The notes under the pieces were generated by a model, which was not told the DNA's origin, did not search any database, and saw only the letters and a program-made list of their open reading frames with translations. 64,000 nucleotides of DNA from Bacillota bacterium (lineage in GTDB: Bacteria > Bacillota > Dethiobacteria > Dethiobacterales > Dethiobacteraceae). How positions within the stretch are numbered: the stretch's first letter is position 1; each line of letters starts with the position of its first letter. Positions 16,685-26,390 of this stretch are shown in pieces. A program made the position numbers and the translations under genes. The stretch spans positions 1-64,000 of the forward strand of contig JAAYMK010000091.1 of assembly GCA_012521405.1 (NCBI GenBank). The letters run 5' to 3'.

Positions 16685-17926
16685 ATGAATTTCTCATTAA
16701 AAGCAACACCTGTTTTAACGGTAGGACAAGTAACCAAGTATATAAAAGGCCTCTTTGCCGCCGATCCGTATTTAAGTTATCTGCAGGTAAGCGGCGAGAT
16801 TTCCAATTTTAAGCATCACAGTTCAGGCCATATGTATTTTACGCTCAAAGACAGTGAAGCGGCGCTGCGCTGCGTGATGTTTCGCAGTGCCAACAGCCGT
16901 TTAAAATTTCTGCCCCAAGACGGCATGAAAGTGGTGGCTACCGGCAGGATTTCGGTATATGAACGTGATGGCCAGTACCAATTATATGTGGAGACCATGG
17001 TGCCAGATGGTATCGGTTCCCTTTATGCCGCGTATGAAAAATTAAAGGCTAAATTGGAAGCGGCCGGGTTTTTTGCGCAGGCACGCAAAAAACCGCTTCC
17101 CCGTTTTCCCAAGCGCATCGGAGTAGTTACTTCCCCCACCGGGGCAGCCGTACGCGATATCGTGACCACACTATCCCGCCGCTACCCGCAAGCGGAAGTT
17201 CTCATTGTTCCCGTTTTGGTGCAGGGACCGGAAGCTCCGGGACAAATTGCCGAAGCACTGCGCTTTTTAAATCAAGTTCCCGGTATTGATGTCATTATCA
17301 CCGGCCGGGGCGGCGGCAGTATCGAAGAATTATGGGCCTTTAACGAAGAAATTGTGGCACAGGCCATTTATGAATCTAAAATTCCCGTTATCTCCGCCGT
17401 GGGTCATGAAACCGACTTTACCATTGCCGATTTTGTGGCCGATGTGCGAGCGGCCACCCCTACGGCGGCGGCGGAACTGGCAGTACCTGACCGGCAGGAG
17501 CTTTTAGTGTTTTTGCAGACGGCAAAACAGCGCCTAGTCAGCAAAATGACAGATAAGCTGAAACAGGACAGGCGATATTTGGGAAAATTGGCGGCGGCAA
17601 ATGTCTTGACCCGCCCTACACAGCGGCTTGAACAAGCCAGGCAGAATTTGGACAACCTCTTTACGCACCTGGAAAATCAAATCCTTTATCATCTGCAAGG
17701 TAAAAAAGGCAAACTGGAGCTTTTAGCAGGAAAATTGACGGCCTTGAACCCTAAAGCCGTCCTGGAGCGGGGTTTCTCTATTTGTTATGATGAAGAAGGT
17801 AATGTGGTGCGGGATGCCACTCTGCTCAAACCTCAAGAGTTGATAAAAATCTACTTGCAGTCCGGCAGCGCCGCTGCCGTGGTGCAGCAAACATACACGG
17901 AGGAAGAAGATGACGAAGGAAATTGA
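16685..17926 (+). CDS. xseA: Exodeoxyribonuclease VII large subunit
   Basis: The catalytic subunit of the single-strand-specific exonuclease. It has 413 residues from ATG 16685 (GGAG at correct spacing; an in-frame GTG lies at 16679). The N-terminal OB fold covers about residues 1-100. The catalytic domain shows VVTSPTGAAVRDI, ITGRGGGSIEELWAFNEE and SAVGHETDFTIADFVAD. A coiled-coil follows and the ending ILERGFSI-like block is present (AVLERGFSICYDEEGN). It overlaps xseB by 17 bases. Confidence 0.95.
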   Translation: MNFSLKATPVLTVGQVTKYIKGLFAADPYLSYLQVSGEISNFKHHSSGHMYFTLKDSEAALRCVMFRSANSRLKFLPQDGMKVVATGRISVYERDGQYQLYVETMVPDGIGSLYAAYEKLKAKLEAAGFFAQARKKPLPRFPKRIGVVTSPTGAAVRDIVTTLSRRYPQAEVLIVPVLVQGPEAPGQIAEALRFLNQVPGIDVIITGRGGGSIEELWAFNEEIVAQAIYESKIPVISAVGHETDFTIADFVADVRAATPTAAAELAVPDRQELLVFLQTAKQRLVSKMTDKLKQDRRYLGKLAAANVLTRPTQRLEQARQNLDNLFTHLENQILYHLQGKKGKLELLAGKLTALNPKAVLERGFSICYDEEGNVVRDATLLKPQELIKIYLQSGSAAAVVQQTYTEEEDDEGN

Positions 17927-18155
17927 CTTTAAAAATTTAACCTTTGAAGAAAGCTTGGCAAAACTGGAAGCTGTGCTGGAAAAATTGGAGCGAAACGATT
18001 GTCCCCTGGAAGAAGCTTTTGCGCTATTTCAGGAAGGGATGGCGCTTGTGCAGTTTGGACGTCGTAAACTGGACGAGGTGGAACAAAAAGTCTCGATTTT
18101 ATTAAAGGATTCTATGGAATTTGTTCCCTTTGCCGAAAAGGAGGAAGCAGAGTGA
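17910..18155 (+). CDS. xseB: Exodeoxyribonuclease VII small subunit
   Basis: An 81-residue helical subunit: LTFEESLAKLEAVLEKLER, CPLEEAFALFQEG and LDEVEQKVSILL match the family. The ATG at 17910 follows CGGAGGAAG inside the xseA end, and its stop overlaps the ispA start, so three genes are translationally coupled. Confidence 0.95.
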   Translation: MTKEIDFKNLTFEESLAKLEAVLEKLERNDCPLEEAFALFQEGMALVQFGRRKLDEVEQKVSILLKDSMEFVPFAEKEEAE

Positions 18156-19033
18156 AACTAGCATGGAAAGAAATCATTGCCGCCGTTGATGCAGCTTTAG
18201 ATCAGTATTTACCGCCTGAAACTGCCTATCCTGAAGAAATACATCGTGCCGTACGCTACAGTGTTTTTGCCGGCGGCAAACGTTTGCGGCCCCTCTTAAC
18301 CATTACAGCCGCTAATGTTTTCAATGTGCCGCTGGAGCATGCATTGCCGGCGGCTTGTGCCATTGAAATGATCCATACCTATTCTTTAATTCATGATGAT
18401 TTGCCTGCCTTGGATAATGATGATTACCGGCGCGGGCGCCTGGCTAACCATAAAGTTTTCGGTGAGGCCATGGCTATTTTGGCCGGTGATGCCCTGCTGA
18501 CTTGCGCCTTTGAAACTTTAGCCAGGGAAGCGCCCAAGTACCTGCCTTTAGAAACAGTGGTGGCTTTACAGCAGGAAATTTCCCGTGCCGCCGGTACTGC
18601 CGGTATGATCGGCGGGCAGGTTGTTGATATTATTTCGGAAGGCAAACCTGTAGATGCAGAAACACTGGAATATATCCACCGCCATAAAACCGGGGCTTTA
18701 ATTACCTGCTGTATCCGCTGCGGGGCCAAAATGGGACAAGCTTCCGCACAGCAGCTGGCACTGCTTTCCACTTATGGAGAAAAAATTGGTTTTGCTTTTC
18801 AAATAGTCGATGATATCCTCGATATAACCGGTGAGGAAGAGGTTTTAGGGAAAAAAACCGGCTCAGATGCCGCAAAACAAAAGGCAACTTATCCGGCCCT
18901 TTATGGTTTGGAGGCGGCTCACAAAGAGGCGGAAAAACTTTTGGCGGAAGCCGATGCCTGCCTAGAGCCCTTCGGTGAAGCGGCTGAAAGTTTAAAAAGC
19001 TTGGCGCAAATGCTGGTTAACCGCACCCATTAA
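18152..19033 (+). CDS. ispA: Farnesyl (polyprenyl) diphosphate synthase
   Basis: Condenses isopentenyl diphosphate with allylic diphosphates for undecaprenyl and quinone precursors. A 293-residue protein with FAGGKRLRPLL, the first Asp-rich motif in SLIHDDLPALDNDDYRRG, GDALLTCAFE and the second Asp-rich motif in FQIVDDILDITG. It starts at GTG 18152, overlapping the xseB stop. It is the last protein gene before the OLE RNA, as in other OLE-bearing genomes. Confidence 0.94.
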   Translation: MKLAWKEIIAAVDAALDQYLPPETAYPEEIHRAVRYSVFAGGKRLRPLLTITAANVFNVPLEHALPAACAIEMIHTYSLIHDDLPALDNDDYRRGRLANHKVFGEAMAILAGDALLTCAFETLAREAPKYLPLETVVALQQEISRAAGTAGMIGGQVVDIISEGKPVDAETLEYIHRHKTGALITCCIRCGAKMGQASAQQLALLSTYGEKIGFAFQIVDDILDITGEEEVLGKKTGSDAAKQKATYPALYGLEAAHKEAEKLLAEADACLEPFGEAAESLKSLAQMLVNRTH

Positions 19034-19069
19034 AAGAAAAGGAAATGGGTTACTGTGGTTAGGAGATGA

Positions 19070-19790
19070 AAAATGAAGTGAGCGGCAGCATACCCGGGAG
19101 TGGATTGACGCCGCAGGTGCCACTTGCTTTAAACTAAAGCCAAAGGATTTAAAGTGGAATAGGCGTAGTTGTAGGAGATGATAGAAATATGTTAAAATAT
19201 TGGCAAGAATCCGTAGGTGGCGCAGTATTCTAGTCGGTACGGTCGCTTCCGAAGACGGGCCTAAAAATCCGTTAAGGGCACATCGATGAAGTTCCTGGTG
19301 CTGGCCGCTGACGCCCAGTCGGGGGCTGGTGCTGGGAGTTAAGGAGTTGGGGCGATCTGCAAAGGCATGCAGGCGTTGACCCTAGCTCCGTGGAGACCCA
19401 AGTTTGTGGTGAATTACCGTAGTGGGTAAATGACTACGGCTTGGGAAGAACCTGTATGCGGTTCGCGCTGTGTACAGTGTAGCCTGCCTTGAGTGGGGGC
19501 GGCAGAGTACGTGCAGTCAAGGTCTGCAGGTATGAAACCGTTTCTGCAAAAGAGGCTAGGAAGCGGGTTCTGTACTGTCGAGGAAAACTCCTAGACTGTT
19601 CTAACAGAGAGACTCGTCAGAGATTAAAGTACGGTCTCAGTGGCAATCCAGCCTCATTGCCGGCGACGCAATGAAATTAGTCTTAAATGGAAACGGCCCG
19701 GCACGGCGACGGCCGGGTGACTAATTGGGAAAACCAGCTGGACCTTAAGCCGTAGCGTTTATCTGGCGGGTTGCTCACCTACGGTTTTAT
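19070..19790 (+). ncRNA. ole: OLE RNA (ornate, large, extremophilic)
   Basis: The 849-base gap between ispA and oapA holds no convincing ORF but is dense in paired segments, and its location is the known OLE locus in the isp operon. Visible helices: GCGGC/GCCGC (19082, 19110), CCACTT/AAGTGG (19120, 19152) enclosing GCTTT/AAAGC, CCAAG then CCGTAG with CTACGG then CTTGG (19398-19444), ATTAGTC/GACTAAT (19676, 19719) enclosing CCCGGC/GCCGGG, and CCGTAG/CTACGG (19750, 19779) followed by TTTT. Conserved-looking single-stranded tracts include GAAGACGGGCC near 19250 and CTTGGGAAGAACCTG near 19440. OLE forms a membrane ribonucleoprotein with OapA. Both ends are estimates; a possible extended -10 (TGTTAAAAT near 19190) could mean a start near 19205. 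Confidence 0.88.
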
Positions 19791-19882
19791 GATGTGATGT
19801 TATATACTGGCTGAGAAGGAAGAGGTTGCCTGAAACTCTTTTCTTTATATTTAGTACAAAAGTCGCCGCCGGGGTGGAAGTA

Positions 19883-20476
19883 ATGGCAAAAAAACCAAGG
19901 GTTCGGAGCCAGCTGTTATGGGTGGTAACCATAACTTTCTGGACTTTTGTTCTCTCACTGCTCATGAGCTTGTTCTCACAAGCAATTTTTTTTAGTATGA
20001 ATTCAATTATTTTAGCGCTGATAGTTTTATTATTTATTATTTTTGTCGGTATAATATTTGATATGATTGGTATTGCCGCGGCGGCGGCGGAAGAAGCGCC
20101 CTTTTTAGCCAAAGCTGCTAAAAAAGTGCCGGGAGCCCGAGAAGCTTTATATATCGTACGTAATGCCGATCGTTTCTCTAATTTTTGTAATGATGTCATC
20201 GGCGATATTGCCGGTGTAGTGAGCGGGACATTGGGCGCATTATTGGTCTTAAATTTAGTGACAAAAGGTTTTTTCCGCGACAATACAGTCATCAGTATCG
20301 TTGCCACCGGTTTAATATCTGCGCTGACCGTAGGGGGAAAAGCCCTTGGTAAAACATATGCCCTAAAAAAATCTACAGAGATTGTACTGGGTTTTGCCTA
20401 TGTTTTGCTGAAAATCGAAACGCTTTTCGCGAAAAAGATCTTTTTTGGGCATGCCCTTCCTCCCAGGCGAAAGTGA
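19883..20476 (+). CDS. oapA: OLE-associated membrane protein OapA
   Basis: A 197-residue membrane protein immediately downstream of OLE RNA. ATG 19883 follows GGGGTGGAAG; an upstream in-frame TTG at 19826 is possible. Hydrophobic helices lie near residues 10-30, 36-62, 110-130 and 135-155. The central segment KKVPGAREALYIVRNADRFS then NFCNDVIGDIAGVVSG is the conserved OapA core as I recall it. In Bacillus halodurans OapA binds OLE RNA as a dimer and is needed for tolerance of cold, alcohol and magnesium stress; that role is assumed here by homology. Confidence 0.88.
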   Translation: MAKKPRVRSQLLWVVTITFWTFVLSLLMSLFSQAIFFSMNSIILALIVLLFIIFVGIIFDMIGIAAAAAEEAPFLAKAAKKVPGAREALYIVRNADRFSNFCNDVIGDIAGVVSGTLGALLVLNLVTKGFFRDNTVISIVATGLISALTVGGKALGKTYALKKSTEIVLGFAYVLLKIETLFAKKIFFGHALPPRRK

Positions 20477-20485
20477 GGTTACAGC

Positions 20486-22402
20486 ATGTATAAATGGTTG
20501 CCGGCAATTAAAGAACCGGCCGATTTAAAAAAATTAAAAACAAAAGAGTTGCAGGAACTGGCTTGTGAAATTAGATCCTTTTTGGTGGAAAAAGTCTCCA
20601 AAACAGGAGGACATTTGGCCCCCAACCTGGGGGTTGTGGAATTAACTTTGGCCATTCATCGTGTTTTTGACAGTCCCCGGGATCAGATTATCTGGGATGT
20701 TGGTCATCAATGTTATGTGCATAAAATTTTAACGGGACGAGCCGGCCTTTTTGATACTTTGCGGCAGTTTGGCGGATTAAGTGGCTTTCCCAAATTGAAG
20801 GAAAGCGAGCATGATGTCTTTCAGACCGGGCACAGTTCCACTTCCATCTCCGCAGCTTTAGGCATGGCGCAAGCCCGGGATCTTTTGCAGGAAGATTATT
20901 TTGTGCTGGCTGTAATCGGCGACGGCGCCATGGGTGGAGGCATGGCCTTTGAGGCTTTAAATCATGCCGGTGATATGGGAACCGATTTAATTGTGATTCT
21001 GAACGATAATGAAATGTCTATCTCCCAGAATGTGGGCGGGCTGGCTGCTTACTTGGAACGCATTCGCACTGATCCGAAATATTTCCGTCTCAAAGAAGAT
21101 ATAGAAGAAATCTTGCGCAAAATCCCCGCCATTGGCGGTAAAGTGATTAAATCTGTGGAGCGCGTTAAGGATGCAGTAAAAACATTAATTGTTCCCGGCA
21201 TGCTGTTTGAAGAATTAGGTTTTACTTATTTGGGGCCGGTGGACGGTCATAACTTGCAAAAACTACAAAAAACCCTAATGGGGGCAAAAAAATTAAAGGG
21301 ACCAATTTTAGTGCATGTGTTAACAAGAAAAGGTAAAGGCTATGAGCTTGCAGAGCAACAACCAAATTTTTATCATGGTGTTGGCCCCTTTGACCCGTTA
21401 AATCCGCCCCAACCCGGCAAGCAAAATTCTCCTCCCACTTATACTGAAGTTTTCAGCGATACATTAATTACTTTAGCGAAGGAGAACGAAAAAATTGTGG
21501 CCATTACGGCGGCCATGGCTGATGGTACCGGCTTGGATGCCTTTGCGAAAAAATATCCTACACGCTTTTTTGATGTGGGCATTGCCGAACAACATGCCGT
21601 AACTTTTGCCGCCGGCTTGGCACGCAAGCATTTTCGCCCTGTGGTAGCTATTTATTCAACTTTTTTACAGCGTGCTTATGACCAAATTGTCCACGATGTC
21701 TGCATCCAAAATCTTCCTGTCTTGTTTGCCTTGGATCGTGCCGGCATTGTGGGCGAGGACGGTGAGACGCATCAAGGTGTTTTTGACTTGGCTTATTTAC
21801 GCCATATCCCTCAGATGAACATCATAGCACCTCGCGATGAGAATATGTTGCAGCATGCTTTACTGACAGGTTTAAACTATAATGGTCCGGTGGCTGTCCG
21901 TTATCCCCGCGGTAAAGGCTTGGGTGTAAAGCTGGAGCAGCTGCGCACATTGCCTTGGGGACAGGGCGAGGAACTGCGCCCGGGTAAAGATATTGCCATT
22001 TTCGCCGTGGGTACCATGGTAAATTTGGCTTTAAAAGCGGCGGAACAATTGGAAAAGCAAGGTTTGAGCATTGCCGTAATCGATCCCATCTTTATTAAAC
22101 CACTAGACGGCAAGTTAATTACCCGCGCCGCTTTAAACAGCCGTTTTGGTTTGCTCACTGTTGAAGAACATGTTTTGGCCGGGGGATTTGGTTCGGCGGT
22201 TCTGGAATTTTTGGAGTTGAACGGGTACAGAAATATTCATGTAAAACGTTTAGGTATCGGCGACTCTTTTGTGGAGCACGGCGCCAAAGATGAGCTTTTG
22301 TCTCATTTAGGCTTAACGGTGGAGCGGATAGTCCAAACTTGTTTAGAAATGGCCGGCAGAAGAGGGAAGGTTGTATCATGGCTGCAGAGCGGAAACGAAT
22401 AG
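20486..22402 (+). CDS. dxs: 1-deoxy-D-xylulose-5-phosphate synthase
   Basis: The thiamine-diphosphate enzyme that joins pyruvate and glyceraldehyde-3-phosphate at the head of the MEP isoprenoid pathway. A 638-residue protein with [32 protein letters not shown], the cofactor motif starting GDGAMGGG and ending NDNEMSIS, the catalytic region [15 protein letters not shown] and [15 protein letters not shown]. It makes isoprenoid precursors used by IspA encoded across the OLE locus. Confidence 0.96.
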   Translation: MYKWLPAIKEPADLKKLKTKELQELACEIRSFLVEKVSKTGGHLAPNLGVVELTLAIHRVFDSPRDQIIWDVGHQCYVHKILTGRAGLFDTLRQFGGLSGFPKLKESEHDVFQTGHSSTSISAALGMAQARDLLQEDYFVLAVIGDGAMGGGMAFEALNHAGDMGTDLIVILNDNEMSISQNVGGLAAYLERIRTDPKYFRLKEDIEEILRKIPAIGGKVIKSVERVKDAVKTLIVPGMLFEELGFTYLGPVDGHNLQKLQKTLMGAKKLKGPILVHVLTRKGKGYELAEQQPNFYHGVGPFDPLNPPQPGKQNSPPTYTEVFSDTLITLAKENEKIVAITAAMADGTGLDAFAKKYPTRFFDVGIAEQHAVTFAAGLARKHFRPVVAIYSTFLQRAYDQIVHDVCIQNLPVLFALDRAGIVGEDGETHQGVFDLAYLRHIPQMNIIAPRDENMLQHALLTGLNYNGPVAVRYPRGKGLGVKLEQLRTLPWGQGEELRPGKDIAIFAVGTMVNLALKAAEQLEKQGLSIAVIDPIFIKPLDGKLITRAALNSRFGLLTVEEHVLAGGFGSAVLEFLELNGYRNIHVKRLGIGDSFVEHGAKDELLSHLGLTVERIVQTCLEMAGRRGKVVSWLQSGNE

Positions 22403-23193
22403 ATGTGCTGTTAGCAGAGAAAGGTTTTTTCCCCAGTCGTTCTGCCGCCCGGGCGGCTGTCATGGCAGGGCTGGTTTACGTAAACGGCCAAAAGATTGAG
22501 AAACCGGGAACACAAGTGGCCACGGATGCCGCCTTGGAAGTAAAAGAGCTGCCCCGTTATGTTTCCCGCGGCGGTTTAAAATTGGAAAAGGCGCTGCGGG
22601 AATTTGCCATTGATTTAACCGGCAAAACAGCCATAGATGTAGGCGCCTCCACGGGCGGTTTCACCGATTGTATGCTGCAGCACGGCGCGCAAAAAGTTTA
22701 TAGCATTGATGTGGGCTATGGGCAACTTGACTGGCGCCTGCGCCAGGACGAGCGGGTTGTGCTTTTGGAGCGTACAAATATCCGCTATTTATCGCCGGAG
22801 GCAATAAAAGATCCGGTGGAATTTGCCGCCATTGACGTTTCTTTTATTTCTTTGGCATTGGTGCTGCCAGTGATACAAAAACTTGGTGTGCCGGAAATAG
22901 TAACTTTAGTAAAGCCGCAGTTTGAGATCGGCAAAGATCGTGTGGGCAAAAAAGGCGTTGTCAAAAAACCCGAAGACCATTATGAAGTGCTGCAAAACAT
23001 AACTGCCAAGGCGGCGGAATTAGGTTATGCGGTGATTAATGCCACCTATTCGCCTATCCGCGGTCCACAAGGCAATATTGAATATTTACTTCACCTGCGA
23101 CAAAAGCCGTCTACACCGGGGAAAGAGATAGATTATACCCAAATTGTCGCTTTAGCACACCAAAACTTAAGCGAAAAAGGAGACCTGCCTTAA
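22378..23193 (+). CDS. tlyA: TlyA-family rRNA methyltransferase (YqxC)
   Basis: A 271-residue protein from ATG 22378, whose start lies 25 bases inside dxs. It has an N-terminal S4 RNA-binding domain ([27 protein letters not shown]) and an FtsJ-like SAM domain ([45 protein letters not shown]). TlyA methylates ribosomal RNA 2'-O positions in Mycobacterium; the exact target here is unknown. Confidence 0.9.
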   Translation: MAAERKRIDVLLAEKGFFPSRSAARAAVMAGLVYVNGQKIEKPGTQVATDAALEVKELPRYVSRGGLKLEKALREFAIDLTGKTAIDVGASTGGFTDCMLQHGAQKVYSIDVGYGQLDWRLRQDERVVLLERTNIRYLSPEAIKDPVEFAAIDVSFISLALVLPVIQKLGVPEIVTLVKPQFEIGKDRVGKKGVVKKPEDHYEVLQNITAKAAELGYAVINATYSPIRGPQGNIEYLLHLRQKPSTPGKEIDYTQIVALAHQNLSEKGDLP

Positions 23194-23219
23194 AATGACG
23201 AATTAAAGTTTAGGCAGGT
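23183..23219 (+). promoter_or_regulatory. Inverted repeat covering the next gene's ribosome-binding site
   Basis: ACCTGCCT (23183-23190, end of tlyA) pairs perfectly with AGGCAGGT (23212-23219), which contains the ribosome-binding region of the gene starting at 23228. The RNA stem would hide that site unless ribosomes finishing tlyA open it, suggesting translational coupling. There is no T run, so termination is unlikely. Confidence 0.5.
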
Positions 23220-23227
23220 GGTTTTCT

Positions 23228-23641
23228 ATGTCAATGAAAGATTGGATCCTGCTGGGTGTTTTGCTGGTTGCTGCCCTGTGGTGGTGGCTAAGACAGCGGC
23301 GGCGAAAAATCCAAGGTGGAAAGGTAGGATCTGTACATAAAAAAGCTGTGCAGCTGTTAGAAGCAGCAGGCTATGAAGTCTTAAAAGCAACACCAACAGT
23401 TAATGTGCGCATGGAAATAGATGGACAGCCCTATCCTTTTGCCATCAAAAGTGATTTGCTGGTGAAACGTGGCGGCCGCCTTTTTGTTGCCCACGTACGC
23501 AAAGAAGCAAAAGCCATTCGCTTGCACTCAAAGGTGTGGCGGGAACGCCTGTTGCGCGATGCCCTGGTTTTTCGTGTCAGTGGCGTGGTCATGATCCATG
23601 TGGAAAAAGAAAAGGTGCAGGAAGTTTGCTTCCACCTGTAA
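23228..23641 (+). CDS. Membrane-anchored protein with nuclease-like (degenerate PD-(D/E)XK) domain
   Basis: A 137-residue protein I do not recognise by name. One N-terminal helix (WILLGVLLVAALWWWL) followed by RQRRRK points to a membrane anchor with a cytoplasmic domain. The soluble part reads helix (KKAVQLLEAAGYEVL), strand pair (IKSDLLVKRGGRLFVAHVRKE), helix (VWRERLLRDALVF), strand (VSGVVMIHVEKEKV), the order of the restriction-endonuclease-like fold. The Asp is kept, but the usual E-x-K is H-V-R, so activity is doubtful. It lies between tlyA and nadK. Confidence 0.6.
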   Translation: MSMKDWILLGVLLVAALWWWLRQRRRKIQGGKVGSVHKKAVQLLEAAGYEVLKATPTVNVRMEIDGQPYPFAIKSDLLVKRGGRLFVAHVRKEAKAIRLHSKVWRERLLRDALVFRVSGVVMIHVEKEKVQEVCFHL

Positions 23642-23652
23642 CAGGAGGGCCT

Positions 23653-24531
23653 ATGAAAGGATTAGGTATTGTCCCCAACTGGCAAAAAAAACAAGAAGTA
23701 AAAAAAATGATTGAGCGCATTGTAGCCTTTTGCCGCCAAAATAATCTTGACATCTATCTGGCTGCTTCCGAGGAGGCAGTGCCGCTGTCCGGCATTGAAA
23801 CCATACCGGCGGAAGCTTTTGCCGGTATTGTTGATGTGGTGATTGTCCTGGGCGGCGATGGTACCATTTTACGTGCTGCACGGCGGTTTTCCGGCATGAA
23901 TTTACCTTTATTAGGGGTAAATTTGGGACAAATGGGCTTTTTGGCCGAAGTGGAACCGCCTAACCTGGAAGCGGCGTTGCAGAAACTTTTAGCCGGAAAT
24001 TATAAAGCGGAACACCGGCTCATGCTTTCCGCCCGTGTCATGCGCGACGGCAGGACAGTTTCTGAACATACTGCTTTAAATGATATTGTCATTAGTAAAG
24101 GCCAATCATCGCGCATTATTTACCTCGATACATATGTGAATGATAAACACCTGGAAACATATCCCAGTGACGGCATTATCATTGCCACGCCGACCGGTTC
24201 TACCGGCTATTCCCTTTCTGCCGGCGGGCCCATTGTCAATCCTGCTTTAGACGTTATGATTATTACTCCTATTTGTCCGCATCTTTTACATCACCGCTCC
24301 GTCATTGTTGACAGTAGCGAGCGGGTGTCCATCCATCCGTGGACGAGGCAGATTGATGTGACCATGACGGTGGACGGGCAGTTGGCGTATACACTGCAAG
24401 ATAATGATGTGATTCAGGTTACACGGGCACCCTTGACAACGCCCCTGATACAACTGCAAGGGTCAGATTTTTATTCTCTCTTACATCGAAAACTGGCAAA
24501 GGTGATACACCGGGAGCCGGAAAGGATGTAA
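23653..24531 (+). CDS. nadK: NAD kinase
   Basis: Makes NADP from NAD and ATP or polyphosphate. The start at ATG 23653 after CAGGAGGGC gives 292 residues; the longer frame runs into the previous gene. It has GGDGTILRAAR (the GGDG motif), NLGQMGFLAE, NDIVISKG and TPTGSTGYSLSAGGPIV. It shares TAATG with recN. Confidence 0.95.
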   Translation: MKGLGIVPNWQKKQEVKKMIERIVAFCRQNNLDIYLAASEEAVPLSGIETIPAEAFAGIVDVVIVLGGDGTILRAARRFSGMNLPLLGVNLGQMGFLAEVEPPNLEAALQKLLAGNYKAEHRLMLSARVMRDGRTVSEHTALNDIVISKGQSSRIIYLDTYVNDKHLETYPSDGIIIATPTGSTGYSLSAGGPIVNPALDVMIITPICPHLLHHRSVIVDSSERVSIHPWTRQIDVTMTVDGQLAYTLQDNDVIQVTRAPLTTPLIQLQGSDFYSLLHRKLAKVIHREPERM

Positions 24532-26177
24532 TGCTTGTCATGTTGCGTGTGTTGGAAGTAAAGAACCTGGCGCTAATTGACAACCTGACATTTTACCCGG
24601 AGGAAGGTTTAAATGTGATCACCGGGGAAACCGGTGCAGGTAAATCCATGCTGCTGGGTGCTTTAAGCCTGCTTTTGGGCGAGCGAGCTTCGGCGGAAGT
24701 AATTCGCAGCGGCGAGGAAAGTGCGCTTTTGCAGGCTGTATTTACCGCAGCTTTGCCCGGCGGGCAGGAAAAAGAATATATTTTTAGCCGTGAAATCAGG
24801 CGTACCGGCCCTAATCTGTGCCGGCTTAATGGTAAAATAGAGCCGCTTACAGAAATGGCCGCCTGCGGCAGGCGGCTGGTGGACCTGCACGGGCAGAACC
24901 AGCAGCAGTCACTTTTAGCGCCGGCAACGCAGCGCGAGCTTTTAGATGCCTTTGGCGGGGAGGAGTTGTTGGCAGCCCGCCAAAAAGTAGCAGCACTTTA
25001 CCGGCAGCTGCAGAATTTGGAAAAAGAATTGGCCCAATTGGGGGGCGATGAGGCAGCAGTAGCCAGGCAGGCCGATTTTCTGCGCTTTCAGTTAGAGGAG
25101 ATTGCCCAGGCCAATTTGTCAGCAGCGGAAGAAGAAGAATTGCAAGTACGTTTTCGCCGTCTTTCCCATGCCCGGCAGCTATTAGAGATTACCGGCCGCA
25201 TTTATGCCCTTTTATCTGAGGGCGGTCATGAAGGAGCAGTCTTAGATCATTTAGGTTATATGGAAAAGGAATTAGCGGCGGCTTGTGCCCTTGATGAGTC
25301 GCTTTCTCCCCTTTTAGACCGGATGAGCGAAGTGGCGGAGCAGCTTAAAGAGATCGCCTCAGAGTTGCGTTTTTATCAGGAAAATATAGAGCTTAACGAT
25401 GCACTGCTGCAGGAAACTATTGAACGTTTAGAGGTTTACCGCACCATGAAAAATAAATATGGTAAAACTGTGGCGGAAGTGCAGGAAACGGCGGCGGCGC
25501 TGCAAGCGGAGCTGGCAGAAATTGAAGGACGCAGTGCCAAGCGCGAGAAGCTTGCGGCGGAAATAACACAGGTAAAGGCCGGTTTGCAAAAAGCTGCAGC
25601 CGATTTGACAAAACGGCGCCAAAAAGCGGCGAAAATTTTAGCTTTACAAATTACGGAAGCGTTGCAAAGTGTAGCACTGGCATCGGCCAAGTTTCAGATA
25701 GAGCTGCAGCAGATTCCCTGTGGACCTTATGGGTGTGATCAGGTTGAGTTTTTGCTTACCACCAATGTGGGCGAGCCCTTACGTCCATTGGCAAAAATTG
25801 CTTCAGGCGGAGAAATATCCCGCGTGATGCTGGCCATCAAAAGTGTCTTGGCGGAGCAGGATGAGGTGGAGACTTTAATTTTTGATGAAATTGATGCCGG
25901 CATCGGCGGCTTGACTATACGGGCTGTGGCGGAAAAATTAAAACAGTTGTCCCGGCATTGTCAAGTCATTTGCGTGACCCACCAACCAATTATAGCTGCT
26001 TTTGCCGATCACCAGTTCGTAATTTTTAAAGAAAATAAAAATGGGCGTACAGTAACACGCCTGAAAAAATTAACTGGGCAGGAGCGGGAAATGGAACTGG
26101 CCAGGATGCTTGGCGGCCAGGACGAAATTACTTTAAAGCATGCCCGCCAACTTTTGGCTACAGCAAAAAATCTTTAA
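24531..26177 (+). CDS. recN: DNA repair protein RecN
   Basis: An SMC-like ATPase that gathers double-strand break ends. A 548-residue protein with Walker A GETGAGKSMLLGAL, a long coiled-coil middle (residues about 150-370), signature LASGGEISRVMLAIK and Walker B TLIFDEIDAGIGG. The start at 24531 overlaps nadK; ATG 24540 is an alternative. In Bacillus argR (ahrC) lies between tlyA and recN; here that place is taken by the membrane protein and nadK. Confidence 0.95.
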   Translation: MLVMLRVLEVKNLALIDNLTFYPEEGLNVITGETGAGKSMLLGALSLLLGERASAEVIRSGEESALLQAVFTAALPGGQEKEYIFSREIRRTGPNLCRLNGKIEPLTEMAACGRRLVDLHGQNQQQSLLAPATQRELLDAFGGEELLAARQKVAALYRQLQNLEKELAQLGGDEAAVARQADFLRFQLEEIAQANLSAAEEEELQVRFRRLSHARQLLEITGRIYALLSEGGHEGAVLDHLGYMEKELAAACALDESLSPLLDRMSEVAEQLKEIASELRFYQENIELNDALLQETIERLEVYRTMKNKYGKTVAEVQETAAALQAELAEIEGRSAKREKLAAEITQVKAGLQKAAADLTKRRQKAAKILALQITEALQSVALASAKFQIELQQIPCGPYGCDQVEFLLTTNVGEPLRPLAKIASGGEISRVMLAIKSVLAEQDEVETLIFDEIDAGIGGLTIRAVAEKLKQLSRHCQVICVTHQPIIAAFADHQFVIFKENKNGRTVTRLKKLTGQEREMELARMLGGQDEITLKHARQLLATAKNL

Positions 26178-26190
26178 TAATTTTGCTTGT

Positions 26191-26224
26191 AATCTTCAAT
26201 AATTTTATTGAAGATTTTTTTTAT
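26191..26224 (+). terminator. Terminator after recN
   Basis: A 10-bp stem AATCTTCAAT / ATTGAAGATT with a 6-base loop and a run of about eight T. The following 160 bases up to spoIVB are AT-rich and hold no ORF. They include an inverted A/T tract flanked by CGC and GCG near 26288-26311 that might be a regulatory site. Confidence 0.9.
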
Positions 26225-26390
26225 TTTAACCGTCTTTTAACATAACAATATAACCAGATCATACATGCTAATTATGTAAACTAACTCCGCATAAAAAAAT
26301 TTTTACGCGGTTATCTTAAGACTACGTTCAGGCTTCTTTTTTTAATTGGAGGTGATTTTTCTACCTGCTGCAGTAAGGAGTGATAACCGC

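Noticed and set aside
19489-19674. 61-codon open frame inside the OLE region
   Set aside because: No good ribosome-binding site; the sequence is rich in OLE helices and the ORF is better explained as structured RNA.
19034-19882. Possible group II intron or RNase P-like RNA in the ispA-oapA gap
   Set aside because: No reverse transcriptase ORF or domain V motif was seen, and the locus plus OapA neighbour point to OLE RNA.
26243-26272. SigE-like pattern (ACATAA, 14 bases, CATACATG) upstream of spoIVB
   Set aside because: spoIVB is a forespore gene (SigF/SigG) in known systems and the -35 match is poor; not strong enough to list.
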